Positions 37,978 to 48,171 are shown, counted from the first letter of the stretch. The stretch is DNA of 64,000 nucleotides from Shewanella psychropiezotolerans (GCF_007197555.1 NZ_CP041614.1:6192001-6256000), one strand, 5' to 3'. Made by a program: numbers and translations. The notes: generated by a model from the letters alone, not told the origin.

Positions 37978-38229
37978 TTAACCTCCTGTCACAGGAGGAA
38001 AGAAGGCAACCTCATCACCATCTTCAACCGGAGTATCCCAGCTACTAATAGTCTGATTGACCGCGACCAGTAACTTATCAGAGGCTAATACTTTACCCCA
38101 TTTATCATCTTTTGCGGCAAGTTGTGCGCGCAGGTCTTCTGCTGTCACAGTCGACTCACTGGCTTTTACGGCTAGTGTACTCTGACCTAATAGCTCACGA
38201 ACCTGAGCAAAAAAAAGTACGTTTATCAT
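37978..38229 (-). CDS. moaD: Molybdopterin synthase sulfur-carrier subunit
   Basis: This 83-residue ubiquitin-like protein ends in the Gly-Gly (PPVTGG) that MoeB activates. It starts MINVLFFAQVRELLGQ. Two genes fit its role in the window: MoeB (19462-20229), which adenylylates it, and MoaE directly downstream. Confidence 0.95.
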   Translation of the reverse strand: MINVLFFAQVRELLGQSTLAVKASESTVTAEDLRAQLAAKDDKWGKVLASDKLLVAVNQTISSWDTPVEDGDEVAFFPPVTGG

Positions 38230-38258
38230 CTTTAATATACCTTCAAAAACTGAGCGAC

Positions 38259-38735
38259 TTAAACCTTAAAATGACCCGATTTACCACCACGTTTTTCTAG
38301 CAAACGCGTCTGGGATATCACCATATCTTTCTGTACCGCTTTGCACATATCATAGATGGTCAGAGCCGCCACAGATGCCGCCGTTAAGGCCTCCATCTCG
38401 ACACCGGTTTTACCCGATAACTTACAAAGACTGGTAATACGTACCCGGCTAAATTCAGGCTGAGCTTCGAGTTCAACTTCCACCTTGGTCAACATCAGAG
38501 GGTGGCAAAGAGGAATAAGATCCGATGTCTTCTTCGCCGCCTGAATGCCTGCAATACGTGCAGTGGCGAACACATCACCCTTGTGATGACTTCCGCTCAT
38601 GATCATCTCCAGAGTTTCCGCTGCCATCTCTATATAGGACTCGGCTCTAGCTTCTCTCTCTGTGACTGCTTTATCTGTCACATCAACCATATGGGCATTG
38701 CCATCGGCATTGATATGGGTAAATTCACTGCTCAT
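38259..38735 (-). CDS. moaC: Cyclic pyranopterin monophosphate synthase
   Basis: This protein of about 158 residues catalyses the second step of molybdopterin synthesis with MoaA. Motifs are [58 protein letters not shown] and [24 protein letters not shown] 38735 (MSSEFTHIN) is favoured over 38762 because AAGG lies nine bases upstream and it fits the family N-terminus. moaD starts 29 nt downstream. Confidence 0.96.
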   Translation of the reverse strand: MSSEFTHINADGNAHMVDVTDKAVTEREARAESYIEMAAETLEMIMSGSHHKGDVFATARIAGIQAAKKTSDLIPLCHPLMLTKVEVELEAQPEFSRVRITSLCKLSGKTGVEMEALTAASVAALTIYDMCKAVQKDMVISQTRLLEKRGGKSGHFKV

Positions 38736-38930
38736 TAGATTTAACCTTAATTTATTCGGCAATTACTTTTCTCACAAGCATCAAAGAGTGACAAACTCCA
38801 TGCCTTGCATGTGACTCTTGTTTGATAATCACTTAAAAAATGAATGTAGAAATTATATCTGAGGCCTAACACTAAGTATTACCGAATCATGATGCATCAG
38901 GTAATACTCCAATCAGGCTGCAACAGAGGA

Positions 38931-39911
38931 TTAGCCACCTATGGAGGCTAAGTGTTGGGTCACACCGGTAATGCCATCGTGAAGGAAATGAGTCTCCTTC
39001 TTAGCGGCTAGCTGACCATGGAGTCGCTCGACCAGCTCAGCCCTTTGATCTTGATGCTGTAACAGATCTCTAAGATCGACACCGTTTTCGGTAAACAGAC
39101 ATAAGTGCAGCTTACCTTTTGCCGATACTCTCAAGCGATTACAGCTGGCGCAGAAGTGATTATCGTAGGGCATGATCAAGCCGATGCGTCCCTTATGGTC
39201 GTCACGACTGAAGTTTTGCGCGGGACCATCATCTACCGCAGGTGTATCTAAGCTCCAGCCATCTTCAACCAAAGAGGTTCTGATATCGGCTCCGGCAAGA
39301 TGGTGTGCCTTGAAATAATCATGACCTAAACCTGTCTCCATCAATTCGATGAAACGCAGATCTATGGGCGTGTTTTTAATCCAGTGCAGAAACCTTGGCA
39401 GATCTTTATCGTTTAATCCCTTGAGTAATACCGCATTGATTTTTACCCGTTCGAAACCGGCTTCTAGAGCTGCATCGACACCTCGCATCACCTCATCAAA
39501 CTTATTTTGACCCGTGATCTGATAAAACATACGGGGATCTAAGCTGTCTATCGACACATTGATGCGTCTTAAACCGGCGTCATACCACTCTTTGGCATTC
39601 TTTTCCAAACGATAGCCATTGGTTGTGGTTGCGATTGTCTTTATCTTGTCGTTATCGGCAACCACACGGATGATATCGGTGAAGTCTTTACGCATGGTGG
39701 GCTCACCACCTGTGATGCGGATCTTTTGCGTGCCGACGTCAGAGAATGCGCCGACCAGATTTTCTATTTCATTGAGTCCAAGAAACTGAGCACGACCGTC
39801 GGGACGGTAGCCATCGGGGAGGCAATATGTGCATTTGAAATTGCAAACGTCGGTCACCGACATCCGCAAATAGTGAAACCTTCGACCAAATTTGTCTTGT
39901 AGTTGAGACAT
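38931..39911 (-). CDS. moaA: GTP 3',8-cyclase
   Basis: This radical SAM enzyme of 326 residues starts molybdopterin synthesis from GTP. It has the CxxxCxxC cluster in VCNFKCTYCLPDG, the GGEPT motif (RITGGEPTMRKDF), the second [4Fe-4S] site in CASCNRLRVSAKG, followed by LCLF, and the C-terminal double Gly (ASIGG) needed for activity. ATG 39911 has AAGGTGATC just upstream, so it is preferred over 39944. It is separated from moaC by 195 nt and preceded by a probable Moco riboswitch. Confidence 0.96.
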   Translation of the reverse strand: MSQLQDKFGRRFHYLRMSVTDVCNFKCTYCLPDGYRPDGRAQFLGLNEIENLVGAFSDVGTQKIRITGGEPTMRKDFTDIIRVVADNDKIKTIATTTNGYRLEKNAKEWYDAGLRRINVSIDSLDPRMFYQITGQNKFDEVMRGVDAALEAGFERVKINAVLLKGLNDKDLPRFLHWIKNTPIDLRFIELMETGLGHDYFKAHHLAGADIRTSLVEDGWSLDTPAVDDGPAQNFSRDDHKGRIGLIMPYDNHFCASCNRLRVSAKGKLHLCLFTENGVDLRDLLQHQDQRAELVERLHGQLAAKKETHFLHDGITGVTQHLASIGG

Positions 39912-39944
39912 GATCACCTTTCCAAGTTGGGGAGGTGTGATCAT

Positions 39945-40045
39945 TTCTTTTCACACCCCGGTGGCGTAATTGCCACGGCTTAGCGTCCGTATCTGATGAC
40001 GTAGGACAAGAAGCTCGGAGAACCGTCAGTGAATAATTATAGGCT
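39945..40045 (-). ncRNA. Probable molybdenum-cofactor (Moco) RNA motif
   Basis: On the minus strand upstream of moaA there is a structured stretch with CTGACGGTTCTCCGAGC, then CAGATACGG, then GCCGTGGCAATTACGCCACCGG, with several self-complementary arms (for example GTGGC / GCCAC). The Moco motif is known upstream of moaA in gammaproteobacteria, and E. coli shares the blocks CAGATACGG and CTCCG. I infer that this is the homologous element; a covariance-model search is needed to set the boundaries. Confidence 0.6.
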
Positions 40046-40256
40046 TTATTGTCTTCATTCCCTAGTTTTAAAAGTGCATTTCTTGTTCAGGATCAACCGA
40101 GCGTTAACAATCTGTGACAGTGCTCACACCTCTTATTGAATCCGAGTAGACTTAAATCACTGTTTATTCTCTGTGCCATTACATGAATTTAATGTAAGGT
40201 GGAGTTAACGATTAAAACACCCGTTTAACGGGGAGAAGTGACCTAGAGGTGAAGTG

Positions 40257-41906
40257 ATGGAACGCGAATCGATGGAATTCGATGTCGTCATTGTTGGAGC
40301 CGGCCCGGCCGGTTTAGCAACGGCGTGTCGGTTGATGCAGATATCCCAGGACAGTGGCAACGAGCTTACTGTTTGTGTTGTTGAGAAAGGCTCCGAAGTC
40401 GGTGCTCATATTCTTTCAGGAGCGGTATTCGAGCCCAAGGTACTCGGAGAACTATTCAGTGACTGGAAGGAAAAGGGCGCGCCACTCCACACCCTAGTCA
40501 CTGACGACGAAATCTACATGCTGAGTTCAGATCAGAACGCTCGCCTGATGCCGAACTCCCTCGTGCCTAAAACCATGCACAACGATGGCAACTACATAAT
40601 CAGTGTCGGCAACCTCTCCCGCTGGCTAGCCGAACGCGCCGAAGAGTTAGGCGTCGAGATATTTCCAGGCTTCCCCGCCAGTGAACTCCTGTTCAATGAA
40701 GACAGCAGTGTCAAAGGCATCATAATCGGCGACATGGGCGTCGGCGCCGATGGTAAACCAAAAGACAGTTATGAGCCTGGCATGGAGCTACATGCTAAAT
40801 ACACCATATTTAGCGAAGGTTGCCGTGGTCACTTAGGTAAGCAATTGATCGAAAATTATCATCTGGATAACGGTAAGACGCCACAGCACTACGGACTGGG
40901 CTTCAAGGAGATCTGGAAGGTACCCAATGAACAACATGAGCTAGGTAAAGTGGTTCATACTGGTGGCTGGCCCCTTACCGAAGGCGCATCCGGCGGTGGC
41001 TTCCTCTATCATTTAGAGGATAACCAAATTGCCGTGGGCCTGATCGTTGACCTCAACTATAAAAATCCGCACCTGAGTCCTTTCGATGAGTTTCAGCGTT
41101 ATAAGAAACATCCTGTGATAGCCAAGTATCTTCAAGGTGGTGAGCGCATCAGTTATGGTGCAAGAGCCATCACTAAGGGCGGGTTAAATTCACTGCCTAA
41201 GATGACCTTCCCTGGTGGCCTCATCATAGGCTGTAACGCAGGAACCCTGAACTTCGCCAAGATTAAAGGCACCCACACTGCGATGAAGAGCGGCATGCTG
41301 GCTGCCGAGACCATAGCTCATGCCTTACAGGCCGGCGTCGAAGGCGGTAAAGATCTCGATTGTTATAACGAACGCTTCGACAAGAGTTGGCTACAGGCAG
41401 AACTATACAGTTCCCGCAATTTCGGCCCGGCTATGCACAAGTTCGGCACTTATCTAGGTGGCGCGTTTAACTTTATCGATCAAAACTGGTTTGGCGGTAA
41501 GTTCCCCATCACCTTAAGGGATGAGCAACCCGACTACGCACAGATGGCGGAAGTTGGCGCCTATAGTAAGATTGATTATCCTAAGCCGGATGGGAAACTC
41601 AGCTTCGATAAGCTGTCATCGGTTTACCTGTCTAATACCTTCCATGAGGAAGATCAGCTGTGCCATCTTCGTCTCAAAGATGAGCGAATTCCTGTAGACA
41701 TCAACCTGGTGAAATACGACGAACCAGCACAGCGCTACTGCCCCGCTGGCGTCTATGAGATCGTCGAGGAGGAAGGTGAGAGCAAGTTCGTCATCAACGG
41801 ACAAAACTGCATTCATTGCAAGACCTGTGATATTAAAGATCCGAGTCAAAATATCACTTGGGTTACCCCTGAGGGCGGCGGCGGTCCAAACTACCCTAAT
41901 ATGTAA
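40257..41906 (+). CDS. Electron-transfer flavoprotein-ubiquinone oxidoreductase
   Basis: This 549-residue protein carries the FAD-binding GAGPAGLATACRLM near the N-terminus, the HILSGAVFEPKVL segment, and the C-terminal [4Fe-4S] site CPAGVYEI, CIHCKTCDIKDPSQNITW and PEGGGGPNYPNM. It accepts electrons from ETF and passes them to quinone at the membrane, linking fatty-acid and amino-acid oxidation to respiration. Length matches bacterial ETF-QO (about 550). ATG 40257 overlaps a GTG at 40254; AGAGGTGA lies upstream. The gene is monocistronic, with a terminator 23 nt after the stop. Confidence 0.95.
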   Translation: MERESMEFDVVIVGAGPAGLATACRLMQISQDSGNELTVCVVEKGSEVGAHILSGAVFEPKVLGELFSDWKEKGAPLHTLVTDDEIYMLSSDQNARLMPNSLVPKTMHNDGNYIISVGNLSRWLAERAEELGVEIFPGFPASELLFNEDSSVKGIIIGDMGVGADGKPKDSYEPGMELHAKYTIFSEGCRGHLGKQLIENYHLDNGKTPQHYGLGFKEIWKVPNEQHELGKVVHTGGWPLTEGASGGGFLYHLEDNQIAVGLIVDLNYKNPHLSPFDEFQRYKKHPVIAKYLQGGERISYGARAITKGGLNSLPKMTFPGGLIIGCNAGTLNFAKIKGTHTAMKSGMLAAETIAHALQAGVEGGKDLDCYNERFDKSWLQAELYSSRNFGPAMHKFGTYLGGAFNFIDQNWFGGKFPITLRDEQPDYAQMAEVGAYSKIDYPKPDGKLSFDKLSSVYLSNTFHEEDQLCHLRLKDERIPVDINLVKYDEPAQRYCPAGVYEIVEEEGESKFVINGQNCIHCKTCDIKDPSQNITWVTPEGGGGPNYPNM

Positions 41907-41928
41907 TCCCGTTAAAAAAAACACTCAA

Positions 41929-41956
41929 AAACGCGCCTGTTAATGGCGCGTTTTTT
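41929..41956 (+). terminator. Rho-independent terminator
   Basis: The stem ACGCGCC / GGCGCGT with loop TGTTAAT is followed by a run of six T. It follows the ETF-QO gene. Confidence 0.88.
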
Positions 41957-42201
41957 GGTAAAGATTGTAAAAAACAGGTTGCATAGAAGCTAAAAAATAA
42001 CCATAATCTCACCCCCTAATAAAAGCGTTATCTAAACACCCAAACGCTAAGTTTCTATCTGAAACTCATATCCTATAAAACAAATCTAATCGAGCAAGCA
42101 AGCCTATGCTCAGTTTTAGATCCTCGGGTCACAAACCTAATGAGATTGACGCGATAGCTTTCACTTCAATCTCAGACTAGTTGCGAAAAAAGAAACTAAA
42201 T

Positions 42202-44100
42202 ATGCTTACTATCAAACAGAAGATATTACTGACGGTCACGTTAGCTGTGCTGTTATCCACCATACTCGTTGGTGTGCTGAGTCAACGCAGCGCTAAACAA
42301 GTCATAGAACAACGCATGTTGACCTCCGAACTGCCAAACATGATGCTGCAGATCCGCAATAAGGTTGAGCTGGATATCTCCACCTTGATGAATGCCGCCG
42401 AACAACTAGCCAACAGCCCAATGTTGATTCAATGGCTGGAAAATGACAGGCCCGAAGCCGAAGAGGCTCTGGTCGTCAATCAGCTGAAGATGATCACCCG
42501 CCAGTATGATCTCGCACAGGCCTCATTCGCCGATAGAGATACTGCCGCCTACTACACCCAAGACGGTTTCCTGAGAGAGTTAACTCCAGGTCAAGACGCC
42601 TGGTTCTTCGACTATAAGAACAGCGGTCAAGAACGTATGCTCAACGTGTTCACCGAAGCCAATGGAGAGGTGAAGCTGTTTATTAATTACCAGCAGCCTT
42701 ACGGACGTGGTTTAGTCGGACTGGCCAAATCACTAGACGATATGGTTAGCCTGCTCAGTTCATTCAAAATTGAAAAGAGCGGCTTCGTCTATCTTGTCGA
42801 CGCTAAGGGCGAGGTGAAACTGCATCAAGATACTCGCCGTATCGGCAGGAATCTGAGTGGCATATACAATAATCAAGCGAACAACCTACTCAACCGCGAT
42901 GAATTTAGCCTGACTAAAATTGAACAAGATGGTCAAACCATCTTGGTCGCCAGCAGCTATATCCCCTCCATGGACTGGTATCTGATTGCCCAGGTGCCAC
43001 AAAACGAAGTCTTCGCCATGCTCGAAGAATCTGCCTACCAGATCCTGATCTGGAGCCTGATAATCTCTATCATACTCATCTCTCTGGCAGTCTTAGTCGC
43101 TAGCTCAATAAGCCAGCCCATAGCTAAAGTCGCTAGCATGCTACAGGATATCGGTGAAGGTGAAGGCGATCTGCGTCAGCGCCTCCCGGTTAAGGGGAAT
43201 GATGAGCTGGCTCAATTAGCCATGGGGTTCAACAGCTTCATCAGCAAGATTCAGGCATCGATTATCGAAGTCGGGGAAACCAGCGAGCAACTGAGTCAGT
43301 CGGCAAAAGATGTCGCCAATCAGGCACAGCAAACTCTGTCCGATAGCCAGCTGCAGAAAGATCAGACCATGATGGTTGTTACCGCCATCAACGAGATGGG
43401 TGCCACAGTCAATGAGATCGCAGGCAATGCGGCCCTGGCCGCCGATACAGCCAGGAATGCCGACGCTCAGTCTAATACAGGCCAAGAAGTTGTGACCCGC
43501 GCTCGTGATACCATCAATCTTCTTTCAGATGACGTTGAACAAGTTGGTGAAGTCATCGAGTCTCTGGCCACACACACTAAGTCTATCGAAAGTATTCTAG
43601 ATGTTATTCGTGCTGTTTCCGACCAAACCAACTTGTTGGCACTCAATGCAGCCATTGAGGCCGCAAGGGCCGGTGAAGCGGGTCGAGGTTTTGCAGTCGT
43701 TGCCGATGAGGTAAGAAATCTCGCTTCCCGCACTGCAACTTCGACCAATGAAGTGCAGATCATGATTGATAAATTACAAACAGAAGCGACTCGTGCTGTT
43801 GATGCCATGGCCCAGAGTAGAGCTCGCTCCCTAGAAGGTGTCACCGCCGTCGACGAAGCCAGTCAGTCGCTGACAGGCATAAGCGAGCAGATAGGGCATA
43901 TTACCGATATGAATATTCAAGTGGCTGCAGCAACGGAAGAGCAATCGACAGTAGTGGAAGATATTAATCGTAATGTCACCGAGATCAACGACATCACTCA
44001 GAGAACATCCGATACCGCCCATGCGGCTGCACAAGCGAGCCAATCTTTGAATCAGTTAGCGAGCCGATTAGATACGTTAGTGGCAGGATTTAAGGTATAA
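42202..44100 (+). CDS. Methyl-accepting chemotaxis protein with dCache-like sensor
   Basis: This protein of about 632 residues has TM1 near residues 5-26, a periplasmic sensor of about 240 residues (dCache-like: [28 protein letters not shown]), TM2 near 276-300, HAMP ([15 protein letters not shown]), and the cytoplasmic methylation/signalling coiled coil. The trimer tip is [20 protein letters not shown], followed by [12 protein letters not shown] 42202 is chosen; the frame also opens at TTG 42181 without a ribosome site. The ligand is unknown. A 36-bp palindrome follows the stop. Confidence 0.93.
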   Translation: MLTIKQKILLTVTLAVLLSTILVGVLSQRSAKQVIEQRMLTSELPNMMLQIRNKVELDISTLMNAAEQLANSPMLIQWLENDRPEAEEALVVNQLKMITRQYDLAQASFADRDTAAYYTQDGFLRELTPGQDAWFFDYKNSGQERMLNVFTEANGEVKLFINYQQPYGRGLVGLAKSLDDMVSLLSSFKIEKSGFVYLVDAKGEVKLHQDTRRIGRNLSGIYNNQANNLLNRDEFSLTKIEQDGQTILVASSYIPSMDWYLIAQVPQNEVFAMLEESAYQILIWSLIISIILISLAVLVASSISQPIAKVASMLQDIGEGEGDLRQRLPVKGNDELAQLAMGFNSFISKIQASIIEVGETSEQLSQSAKDVANQAQQTLSDSQLQKDQTMMVVTAINEMGATVNEIAGNAALAADTARNADAQSNTGQEVVTRARDTINLLSDDVEQVGEVIESLATHTKSIESILDVIRAVSDQTNLLALNAAIEAARAGEAGRGFAVVADEVRNLASRTATSTNEVQIMIDKLQTEATRAVDAMAQSRARSLEGVTAVDEASQSLTGISEQIGHITDMNIQVAAATEEQSTVVEDINRNVTEINDITQRTSDTAHAAAQASQSLNQLASRLDTLVAGFKV

Positions 44101-44105
44101 ATATG

Positions 44106-44141
44106 ATTGAGTTCCTAGGTTCTAGAACCTAGGAACTCAAT
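44106..44141. repeat. CTAG repeat copy 4: 36-bp perfect palindrome
   Basis: Positions 44106-44141 are a perfect palindrome with 18-nt arms; the left arm is ATTGAGTTCCTAGGTTCT. It lies five bases after the chemoreceptor stop and 24 bases before the stop of the convergent DUF4870 gene, so it could act as a bidirectional terminator. It is the cleanest member of the CTAG family. Confidence 0.9.
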
Positions 44142-44165
44142 AGAAAACTAATTGGTCAAAATTGA

Positions 44166-44543
44166 TTAAGTTCGTGGTTTTATGAAGGTGATCGACAATG
44201 GGTATTTATAACTAATCCCTTCACTGGCCTTCATTGCTGCAATAATCGTCAGCACTATATCCACTATCGCCAGCAGTCCAATCAGAATAAAACCGATACC
44301 GACAAACATCAGCACACAACTTATCATCACCCAGATGATCATACTGATCTTAAAGTTCAAACAGTTACGACCACATTCATCGACAAACGGGATCTCATCA
44401 CGCTTCATCAACCAGACAATGAGCGGCCCGAGTATGCTACCAAATGGAATCAAGTAGCCGGCAAAGCTAGCCACTTGCACCAAGATACCCATGTTCATTT
44501 CATCTCTGGTGAGCTCTTGTACTTCTTCTGTTTGCTCTGTCAC
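44166..44543 (-). CDS. DUF4870 family membrane protein
   Basis: This 125-residue protein has three hydrophobic segments and the DUF4870 pattern: ASFAGYLIPFGSILGPLIVWLMKRDE, quoted in part, then NCLNFKISMIIW, then VDIVLTIIAAMKASEG. The start is GTG 44543 because AGGAGAG lies six bases before it; the frame also opens at GTG 44567. Function is unknown. Confidence 0.85.
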   Translation of the reverse strand: MTEQTEEVQELTRDEMNMGILVQVASFAGYLIPFGSILGPLIVWLMKRDEIPFVDECGRNCLNFKISMIIWVMISCVLMFVGIGFILIGLLAIVDIVLTIIAAMKASEGISYKYPLSITFIKPRT

Positions 44544-44619
44544 TCGCTTCTCTCCTTGAAATATCACATTAACAACACGTTTCTGACTAACATAATGAGT
44601 CTAACTACTTACACTAGCC

Positions 44620-45312
44620 CTACACTGGGCCGATGAGGCGCATCTGCCAATTTTCAATTTTTTGTTTGTCTAATCGCCGATGTAAGCTATTAACCCAAGA
44701 AGCCGCAAGGCCTTCACAGGAGGCCAGACGATCATAGCTCTGGGCATCGAATTCGGTAGCAAAATAGATTGTCATAGCATCTCGCACACTGATATCGGTG
44801 CGACGCTCTTTCAAATAGACACTCGCATCTTGGGTGATCTCACCGGCTTTAACGACACGATAAAACCAGCCACACAAACCACTTGTCTGCATGGTTAAGG
44901 CAAATTCTTTATGACCAAATTGGATATTTAACTTGAAGCAGGGCGATCTCGGCTGGGTTACCTGTAGCTCCACATCACCTATGGATATGACGTCACCGAT
45001 ATTGACCTGAGTCTCATCCAGCCCTACGGTACTGATGTTCTCACCCATGGCTGGCGCATCTTTAAAACCAGCCATCATGTCCCAGCGACGATACTGGCCA
45101 TAATGCTCCCGGGGGAAATGATGCAGCACCCTGTCTAAGCCACCATGATGCTTAGGGTCGGCTTGAGCATCACCTATGACGCGATCGATCTCGACCCGTA
45201 GCGAGGCTGAAGACTTTTTATGGGATATGCCACTAGAGACCCCCGTGGCATCACTTACCTCTTCTCCCAGATAGAGGCCAGACAAACGTTTAACCAGCAA
45301 TTTTGCCGACAT
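44620..45312 (-). CDS. MOSC-domain protein (YiiM-like)
   Basis: This 230-residue protein has the MOSC beta-barrel with the conserved HHGGLDRVLHHFPREHY (near residue 57), GENISTVGLDE and the Cys in RSPCFKLNIQFGH, typical of YiiM. E. coli YiiM uses molybdenum cofactor to reduce N-hydroxylated bases such as 6-N-hydroxylaminopurine. This fits the Moco genes in the window. The start ATG is at 45312. It is monocistronic. Confidence 0.9.
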   Translation of the reverse strand: MSAKLLVKRLSGLYLGEEVSDATGVSSGISHKKSSASLRVEIDRVIGDAQADPKHHGGLDRVLHHFPREHYGQYRRWDMMAGFKDAPAMGENISTVGLDETQVNIGDVISIGDVELQVTQPRSPCFKLNIQFGHKEFALTMQTSGLCGWFYRVVKAGEITQDASVYLKERRTDISVRDAMTIYFATEFDAQSYDRLASCEGLAASWVNSLHRRLDKQKIENWQMRLIGPV

Positions 45313-45392
45313 CCAAGTGATCCTTAATATCGAATAGTAAGTTCAGTAGGCTAATACAAAACTGAGCCAGAGGCTATCGAGATCTTGCCCAG

Positions 45393-46850
45393 CTACTGAG
45401 ATAACACCACACGATCCCTGCCACACTCCTTGGCCTGATACAGGGCAACATCGACGCGATTTATCATCTCGGCAGGGGTTTCATTAGGTTTATACTCGGC
45501 GACACCTAAACTCACGGTAACGCTCAGCTCATACTCATTCACCCTAATTTTTCGCTTAGCTATGGTATCTCGTATACGCTCGGCAATATCCCCGCCGTGG
45601 CTCAACTCGATATTAGGCAACAGCAGCAGAAACTCCTCCCCACCCCAACGACAGACAACATCATGCTCTCGCAGCTGATTTCTGAGTATGTTAGTCACCG
45701 TTTTTATCACGAGATCGCCGATACTATGACCATAATTATCATTCACTCGTTTGAAGTTATCAATATCCAACAACACTATCGAGACACTAGTCTGGTTTTC
45801 ACTGGCTTCAATTAGCGCCTTATCGAAATACTCTTCAAATATCTGGCGGTTAGCGGCTCCGGTTAACTTATCCGTCGAAGCCATATGTTCTAATTTTCGT
45901 TGATAGCGACCCAAGGTCAGATTAGCAATGAGCAGAATCCCGATAGTGACCAGCAGGCTAATAAGTAAGTTTCCCCAGAAAGTGGTCAATAACTTACGCT
46001 CACTTGCCACCTCCTCCTGCTCAACGATGAGGTACCATTTAAATTCAGGTACTAAACGGCTATTGATATACACAGTCTTACCGTCTCTGACATAGGAGAG
46101 AGAGGCGCTGGGGCTAGTTAAAATCCGCGTAGCCAGCTTATCTAACCCCGGTGTGCCTTGCAGTGTCTGGCTCCCAGTGAAAGAGCCTCCATTTAGAGTG
46201 ACTTTGCCCTCTCTATCGACGAAGAAGACATGACGGTTATATCTTTTCTGATAAAGCTCCACCAGTTTCTTCACTTTATCGACTGCCAAGCCAACTCCAG
46301 TAACACCGATAAAATTACCCTCAAAATCAAACACTTTATAATTTACATAAACCACGGTACGGCTACTATCTGCCGAATCGGGATCGATATTAATCTCATA
46401 AAGTTCAGACTCCGGCAGAGAGCGAACACGAAAATACCAGGCATCGTCGGGCTCAGTATCTTGGATCTGTTTCAGAATCCCAGTGGAGTGATAATAATTC
46501 CTGCTCTTTTCGGAGATAAAAAAACTGGTCACGGTATCGTATTTACCTTGGATCTCGCGTAAATACCGGATCAGCTTTTCCGGATCTTGTTCCTCATCCA
46601 GAGTCCAGTCACGAACGAAGGTATCTTGTGCCATCAGAGAGGAGATAAAGATAGGTCGCAGCAGATCTTGTTGAATTTCGGAGTAGATGTTGTCACTAGT
46701 AAGTGGCAAGGTATTCTCTTCGATCTGCTCGCTTAGGGAATCATGGGCGACGCGGTAACTGATACTGCTGGTTAACAGAAACGCACTCAAGAGTAGAATC
46801 GACAGGATCCAGATGAACTTCTTCTTATCATTCCAAACGGTATTACCCAT
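45393..46850 (-). CDS. Membrane diguanylate cyclase with periplasmic Cache-type sensor
   Basis: This protein of about 485 residues has TM1 near residues 8-28, a periplasmic sensor of about 250 residues (YYHSTGILKQI, DAWYFRVRSLPESELYEIN shortened, and TGVGLAVDKV fit dCache), TM2 near 290-310, and a GGDEF domain near 325-480. The active-site motif is GGEEF (CRWGGEEFLLLLP), and an RxxD inhibitory site (REHD) lies five residues upstream, so it should be product-inhibited. ATG 46850 is chosen; the frame opens at GTG 46871. It would make cyclic di-GMP in response to an extracellular signal. Confidence 0.93.
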   Translation of the reverse strand: MGNTVWNDKKKFIWILSILLLSAFLLTSSISYRVAHDSLSEQIEENTLPLTSDNIYSEIQQDLLRPIFISSLMAQDTFVRDWTLDEEQDPEKLIRYLREIQGKYDTVTSFFISEKSRNYYHSTGILKQIQDTEPDDAWYFRVRSLPESELYEINIDPDSADSSRTVVYVNYKVFDFEGNFIGVTGVGLAVDKVKKLVELYQKRYNRHVFFVDREGKVTLNGGSFTGSQTLQGTPGLDKLATRILTSPSASLSYVRDGKTVYINSRLVPEFKWYLIVEQEEVASERKLLTTFWGNLLISLLVTIGILLIANLTLGRYQRKLEHMASTDKLTGAANRQIFEEYFDKALIEASENQTSVSIVLLDIDNFKRVNDNYGHSIGDLVIKTVTNILRNQLREHDVVCRWGGEEFLLLLPNIELSHGGDIAERIRDTIAKRKIRVNEYELSVTVSLGVAEYKPNETPAEMINRVDVALYQAKECGRDRVVLSQ

Positions 46851-47045
46851 ACGTTTACATCCCGTTACCACTAATTAGAAAATTAGAACTCTCACAAGTG
46901 TAACAATTATGTAAATATTAACCTGAAAATGGGCTCGATAGCAGTAATTAAATCCTAAAAAGGAAGAACATAGAATTCGGCATTAATATGGATCAACTTA
47001 CTGCAAGTCAAGATAAATAGACAGTAGGGCAATCTGACCTAAGAT

Positions 47046-47073
47046 AAAAAATGCCCTGCTGGGGAGCAGGGCA
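47046..47073 (-). terminator. Rho-independent terminator of the sugar-kinase transcript
   Basis: The stem TGCCCTGCT / AGCAGGGCA with loop GGGG is followed on the minus strand by six T. It lies about 160 nt downstream of the kinase stop at 47230. Confidence 0.85.
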
Positions 47074-47190
47074 AAGCACATGATAAAAACGAATAATAAG
47101 TGGAAGAGTAGAGATGCAAAAACTCTATGGGCTTAGGATATAACGACAAGGTTACAACTAGATGGCGAAGGGATGAGAGATTTATGACAA

Positions 47191-47213
47191 ATTCCTAGTT
47201 CCTAGTTCCTAGG
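47191..47213. repeat. CTAG-rich 3'-end repeat, copy 5
   Basis: Three tandem TTCCTAG units end with TTCCTAGGA. It lies 17 nt downstream of the kinase stop codon (minus strand) and is a member of the CTAG family. Confidence 0.75.
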
Positions 47214-47229
47214 AAAACAGAGGTCACAT

Positions 47230-48075
47230 TCAAGCATTCAATTCAAGATATGTCTTTAACGCCTCTCCAGGGATTGAGCTTTGCGTCGCCACGGCAAATG
47301 CGGCCCATTGTGCGCCCTCTTTCATGGCGTCAATGATGGAGAATCCAGTTGCCATGCCATGAATAAGACCCGAAGCATAGGCATCACCGGCCCCTGTGGT
47401 ATCGACAACACTGGAGGGAGTTGCATCCACATGTTCAATATCACCTTCAGTGTAGAGAATAGCGCCATCGGCACCGTCGGTAACGATAAAATGCTTAAGG
47501 CAGTCCCCAGCTATACTCAAGCCATACTCCCAGGGGGATAGGTCACTTCGCCCTGCCATATCCGTCTTAGAGGCGATCAATATATGACAAGGCCTAAGCC
47601 TGTCATCTTTCGCCAGTTGAGCAAAGACTAAACTATGGTTCAAGGCGGTTTTAGCCCAGCTCACCGCACCTTCGGCCGATGAGTTAAAATACACGGCATC
47701 CCACTGGGACCATACAGGTGGTGCAGCTAATTCGAAGATGGGTCTCTGTGGTCTGATAATGGTTCGCTCACCGTCCGGCGTCATCACCAATAACATCTCA
47801 TTACTGGTTTCATCGTGTCTTTGTATAAGATGACATTCGATACCTTGAGTACTCGCCTCCGCCAGTAACCAATCGCCAATCTTATCTCGTCCCACTTGAC
47901 TGACCAAGGCGACTCTATGATGTGCCCAGACTAAGCCTAACCCAGTATTGGCACCTCCTCCACCCAGCCTTTGCCCTCCATCCTGATAATGAAAACGCCC
48001 ACCAGTCTGTAGAGGTTTATCCAGCTGCAGGATACGGTCACAGTTCAAATTAGCAATCAGAAGAATATTGGCCAT
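47230..48075 (-). CDS. PfkB/ribokinase-family carbohydrate kinase
   Basis: This protein of 281 residues has the PfkB signature 1 near GGGGANTGLGLVWAHHRVALVSQVG (shortened: GGGGANTGLGLVWA) and signature 2 VVDTTGAGDAYASGLIHG, with the catalytic Asp. The substrate is not clear; it could be a sugar, nucleoside or sugar phosphate. ATG 48075 (MANILLIANLNCDR) is preferred over the frame start at 48147 because it fits the family beta-strand start. It is downstream of two acetyltransferase genes on the same strand. Confidence 0.85.
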   Translation of the reverse strand: MANILLIANLNCDRILQLDKPLQTGGRFHYQDGGQRLGGGGANTGLGLVWAHHRVALVSQVGRDKIGDWLLAEASTQGIECHLIQRHDETSNEMLLVMTPDGERTIIRPQRPIFELAAPPVWSQWDAVYFNSSAEGAVSWAKTALNHSLVFAQLAKDDRLRPCHILIASKTDMAGRSDLSPWEYGLSIAGDCLKHFIVTDGADGAILYTEGDIEHVDATPSSVVDTTGAGDAYASGLIHGMATGFSIIDAMKEGAQWAAFAVATQSSIPGEALKTYLELNA

Positions 48076-48171
48076 TAACAGGCTCGCAATAGAGATGTCA
48101 TAGAATGATGGTAAGGGATTTTTCCGATCTAGCCAACTCCGATTCAATCAACTTAGGCTATAGATCAAAAT

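Larger units (their letters stand above)
46872..47229. other. Intergenic region with terminator and CTAG repeat
   Basis: Between the diguanylate cyclase and the sugar kinase there is no convincing ORF. The region contains the diguanylate cyclase promoter (not located), a terminator (47046-47073) and a CTAG repeat (47191-47213). Confidence 0.6.
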
